From Lysobacterales bacterium UBA5700 (GTDB lineage: Bacteria; Pseudomonadota; Gammaproteobacteria; Xanthomonadales; Xanthomonadaceae), in the NCBI GenBank assembly GCA_002420085.1, contig DIHI01000104.1:1-7371 (forward strand): a DNA stretch of 7,371 nucleotides, read 5' to 3'. Every line of letters begins with the position of its first letter. Position 1 is the first letter of the stretch. Below, in pieces: positions 6,423 through 7,371 of this stretch. Below the pieces are notes generated by a model that was not told where the DNA came from, did no database searches, and saw only the letters and a list, made by a program, of their open reading frames with translations. The translations under genes were made by a program, and so were the position numbers.

Positions 6423-7124
6423 TCAGGGCGTGACTGCCGCGATCGGTTCGCCGCCGGTCTGCACCTTGCGGATCTCGCTGACCAGGCTGCGGGCATCGAC
6501 CAGACCATCCAGTCGAACCCAGGCGTGATCGCCCCGGTTGCGAATCAGGGTAACCGGCTGATGGCTCATCTTGCGGCCGCCCAGGTACAGCGAATCGAAA
6601 CGACGCAGCACCTCGAAGATATCGTCGCGGCTGCCGGTCAGAAAGCTGATCCGCTCGCCGGTGCGAAACCGCTTGGCGTACTCGTTGAGGCGGGCCGGGG
6701 TGTCATACTCGGGATCGAGCGAGACCAGCAGCACCTTGTAGTCACGACCATCCTTGTCCAGTTCACGGGTGGCATTGGCCATGGTCGCCGTGATCACCGG
6801 GCAGACGCCCTGGCATGTGGTGAAGATGAAGCCGACCACTACGGTATCGGCACTGTCGATCGCGCTGCTCAAATCAACCGACGCGCCATTGGCATCGGTC
6901 AGGCCGACTTCGGGTGTCTTGTAGGTGCGGACCGAATAGCCGTAGCTGCGCTCGGCACGCTTGCTGCCGCTCGCCTTGCCGGCTGCGGCGGGCGTGGCTT
7001 CGGCGCTGGCGGTCGCCGGTTCAGCGGCGCTGGTGACGCCAGCAAACGCTGTAGAAAAAAATGCGCCCAGCATGAGGGCGCCCAGGATCATGCGAATTCC
7101 GTCGTGATTGCCGTGCTGAATCAT
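6423..7124 (-). CDS. SCO1/SenC-family periplasmic copper/thiol protein
   Basis: Thioredoxin-fold protein of 233 residues. SCO proteins deliver copper to, or reduce the thiols of, the CuA centre of cytochrome oxidase and related enzymes, or act in redox signalling. The signal segment is ILGALMLGAFFSTAFA (about 13-28), then an Ala-rich linker. The core has the family's TCQGVCP motif with Cys104 and Cys108, the downstream SLDPEYDTPARLNEYAKRF signature, and His188 (KMSHQPV) at the spacing of the third copper ligand. The usual family context there is Asp-His, but here it is Ser-His. The frame extends upstream to an ATG at 7256, but that extension crosses an intrinsic terminator and adds 44 residues before the signal peptide. 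The ATG at 7124 has a strong ribosome site and was chosen. It is probably co-transcribed with the downstream cytochrome gene. Confidence 0.92.
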   Translation of the reverse strand: MIQHGNHDGIRMILGALMLGAFFSTAFAGVTSAAEPATASAEATPAAAGKASGSKRAERSYGYSVRTYKTPEVGLTDANGASVDLSSAIDSADTVVVGFIFTTCQGVCPVITATMANATRELDKDGRDYKVLLVSLDPEYDTPARLNEYAKRFRTGERISFLTGSRDDIFEVLRRFDSLYLGGRKMSHQPVTLIRNRGDHAWVRLDGLVDARSLVSEIRKVQTGGEPIAAVTP

Positions 7125-7130
7125 CGTTTG

Positions 7131-7138
7131 CTCTCCTC
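7131..7138 (-). promoter_or_regulatory. Strong ribosome-binding site fixing the SCO gene start
   Basis: The minus strand reads GAGGAGAG, six bases before the ATG at 7124. This is the best Shine-Dalgarno match in the window and decides the start of the SCO gene against the longer frame beginning at 7256. Confidence 0.85.
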
Positions 7139-7215
7139 GTTCTGCGATGGCTTCGGGCCAGTGTGCCACGAAGCGGGTCCATTGGTTGCGGATATCTTCG
7201 TCCAGTCGGTTTCGG

Positions 7216-7246
7216 AAAAACGCGGCCCCGACGAATCGGGGCCGCG
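7216..7246 (-). terminator. Intrinsic terminator with UUCG tetraloop
   Basis: Read on the minus strand, an 11-bp perfect GC-rich stem (7246-7236 pairing with 7231-7221) closes a TTCG loop and is followed at once by TTTTT (7220-7216). It lies 28 bp after the stop of the gene entering from the right edge. It would end that transcript before the SCO gene, so the SCO gene probably has its own promoter within 7125-7215. I could not identify that promoter convincingly. Confidence 0.93.
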
Positions 7247-7273
7247 TGTAGCCCATTCAGGCACGTCGTCAGG

Positions 7274-7371
7274 TCAGTGGATCGACCAGATGGCGACGTC
7301 GTGGTGGGTCTGATCGAACATGTAGATGCGCAGGCGCTTGTTCGGCTCGTGGTTCCAGTTGATCTGGAAGT
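7274..7371 (-). CDS. C-terminal end of an unrecognised protein (N-terminus beyond window)
   Basis: Thirty-one codons and a TGA stop are visible. The end is rich in aromatic and His residues, including EPNKRLRIYMFDQTHHDVAI and a final WSIH. A good intrinsic terminator directly after the stop shows that this is a genuine gene end. The RLRIYMFDQ stretch with THHDV would fit the last strand of a beta-propeller or beta-rich secreted protein, but 31 residues do not allow a family call. It lies upstream of the SCO gene in the same direction, so a copper or respiratory enzyme is possible on context alone. Confidence 0.75.
   Translation of the reverse strand, partial: FQINWNHEPNKRLRIYMFDQTHHDVAIWSIH

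Noticed and set aside
6525..7313. Plus-strand open frame of 262 codons
   Set aside because: It is antisense to the SCO gene and passes through a strong terminator. It has no recognisable domain.

Overview
The window is uniformly GC-rich, with GC-ending codons in every gene. It carries a secreted subtilase, a c-type cytochrome and a SCO protein, so it reads as chromosomal DNA of an aerobic or facultatively respiring proteobacterium. A high-GC gammaproteobacterium of the Xanthomonadales type is my best guess, but that is inference; no 16S or other marker gene is present. I see no tRNA, rRNA, insertion sequence, phage gene or CRISPR array.

Layout. Positions 1-3341 (minus strand) are one uninterrupted reading frame for a very large secreted S8 subtilase, whose C-terminus runs off the left edge. 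It has a signal peptide, I9-type propeptide, D/H/N/S catalytic set, inserted PA domain, a beta-sandwich domain, and a calcium-loop-like motif further on. Positions 3342-3803 are a divergent control region holding an inverted repeat, a nearby direct repeat, a candidate leader ORF and a short palindrome. Positions 3804-4517 (plus strand) encode a Crp/Fnr-family regulator, closed by a strong intrinsic terminator at 4546-4575. Positions 4650-6362 (minus) encode a periplasmic fusion of a monohaem cytochrome c to a type-1 periplasmic-binding-protein fold. Positions 6423-7124 (minus) encode a SCO/SenC thioredoxin-fold copper protein, 60 bp upstream of the cytochrome gene in the same direction. Positions 7274-7371 (minus) are the last 31 codons of an unrecognised gene, separated from the SCO gene by a UUCG-loop terminator.

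How they may work together. The SCO and cytochrome-fusion genes probably form one transcription unit. A copper/thiol chaperone and a haem protein with a ligand-binding domain suggest periplasmic respiratory or redox-sensing chemistry. The Crp/Fnr regulator converges on this unit and diverges from the protease gene, so it could control the protease, itself, or both. The sequence does not prove which. The most unusual items are the cytochrome-PBP fusion next to SCO, and the leader ORF and dyads in front of the regulator.
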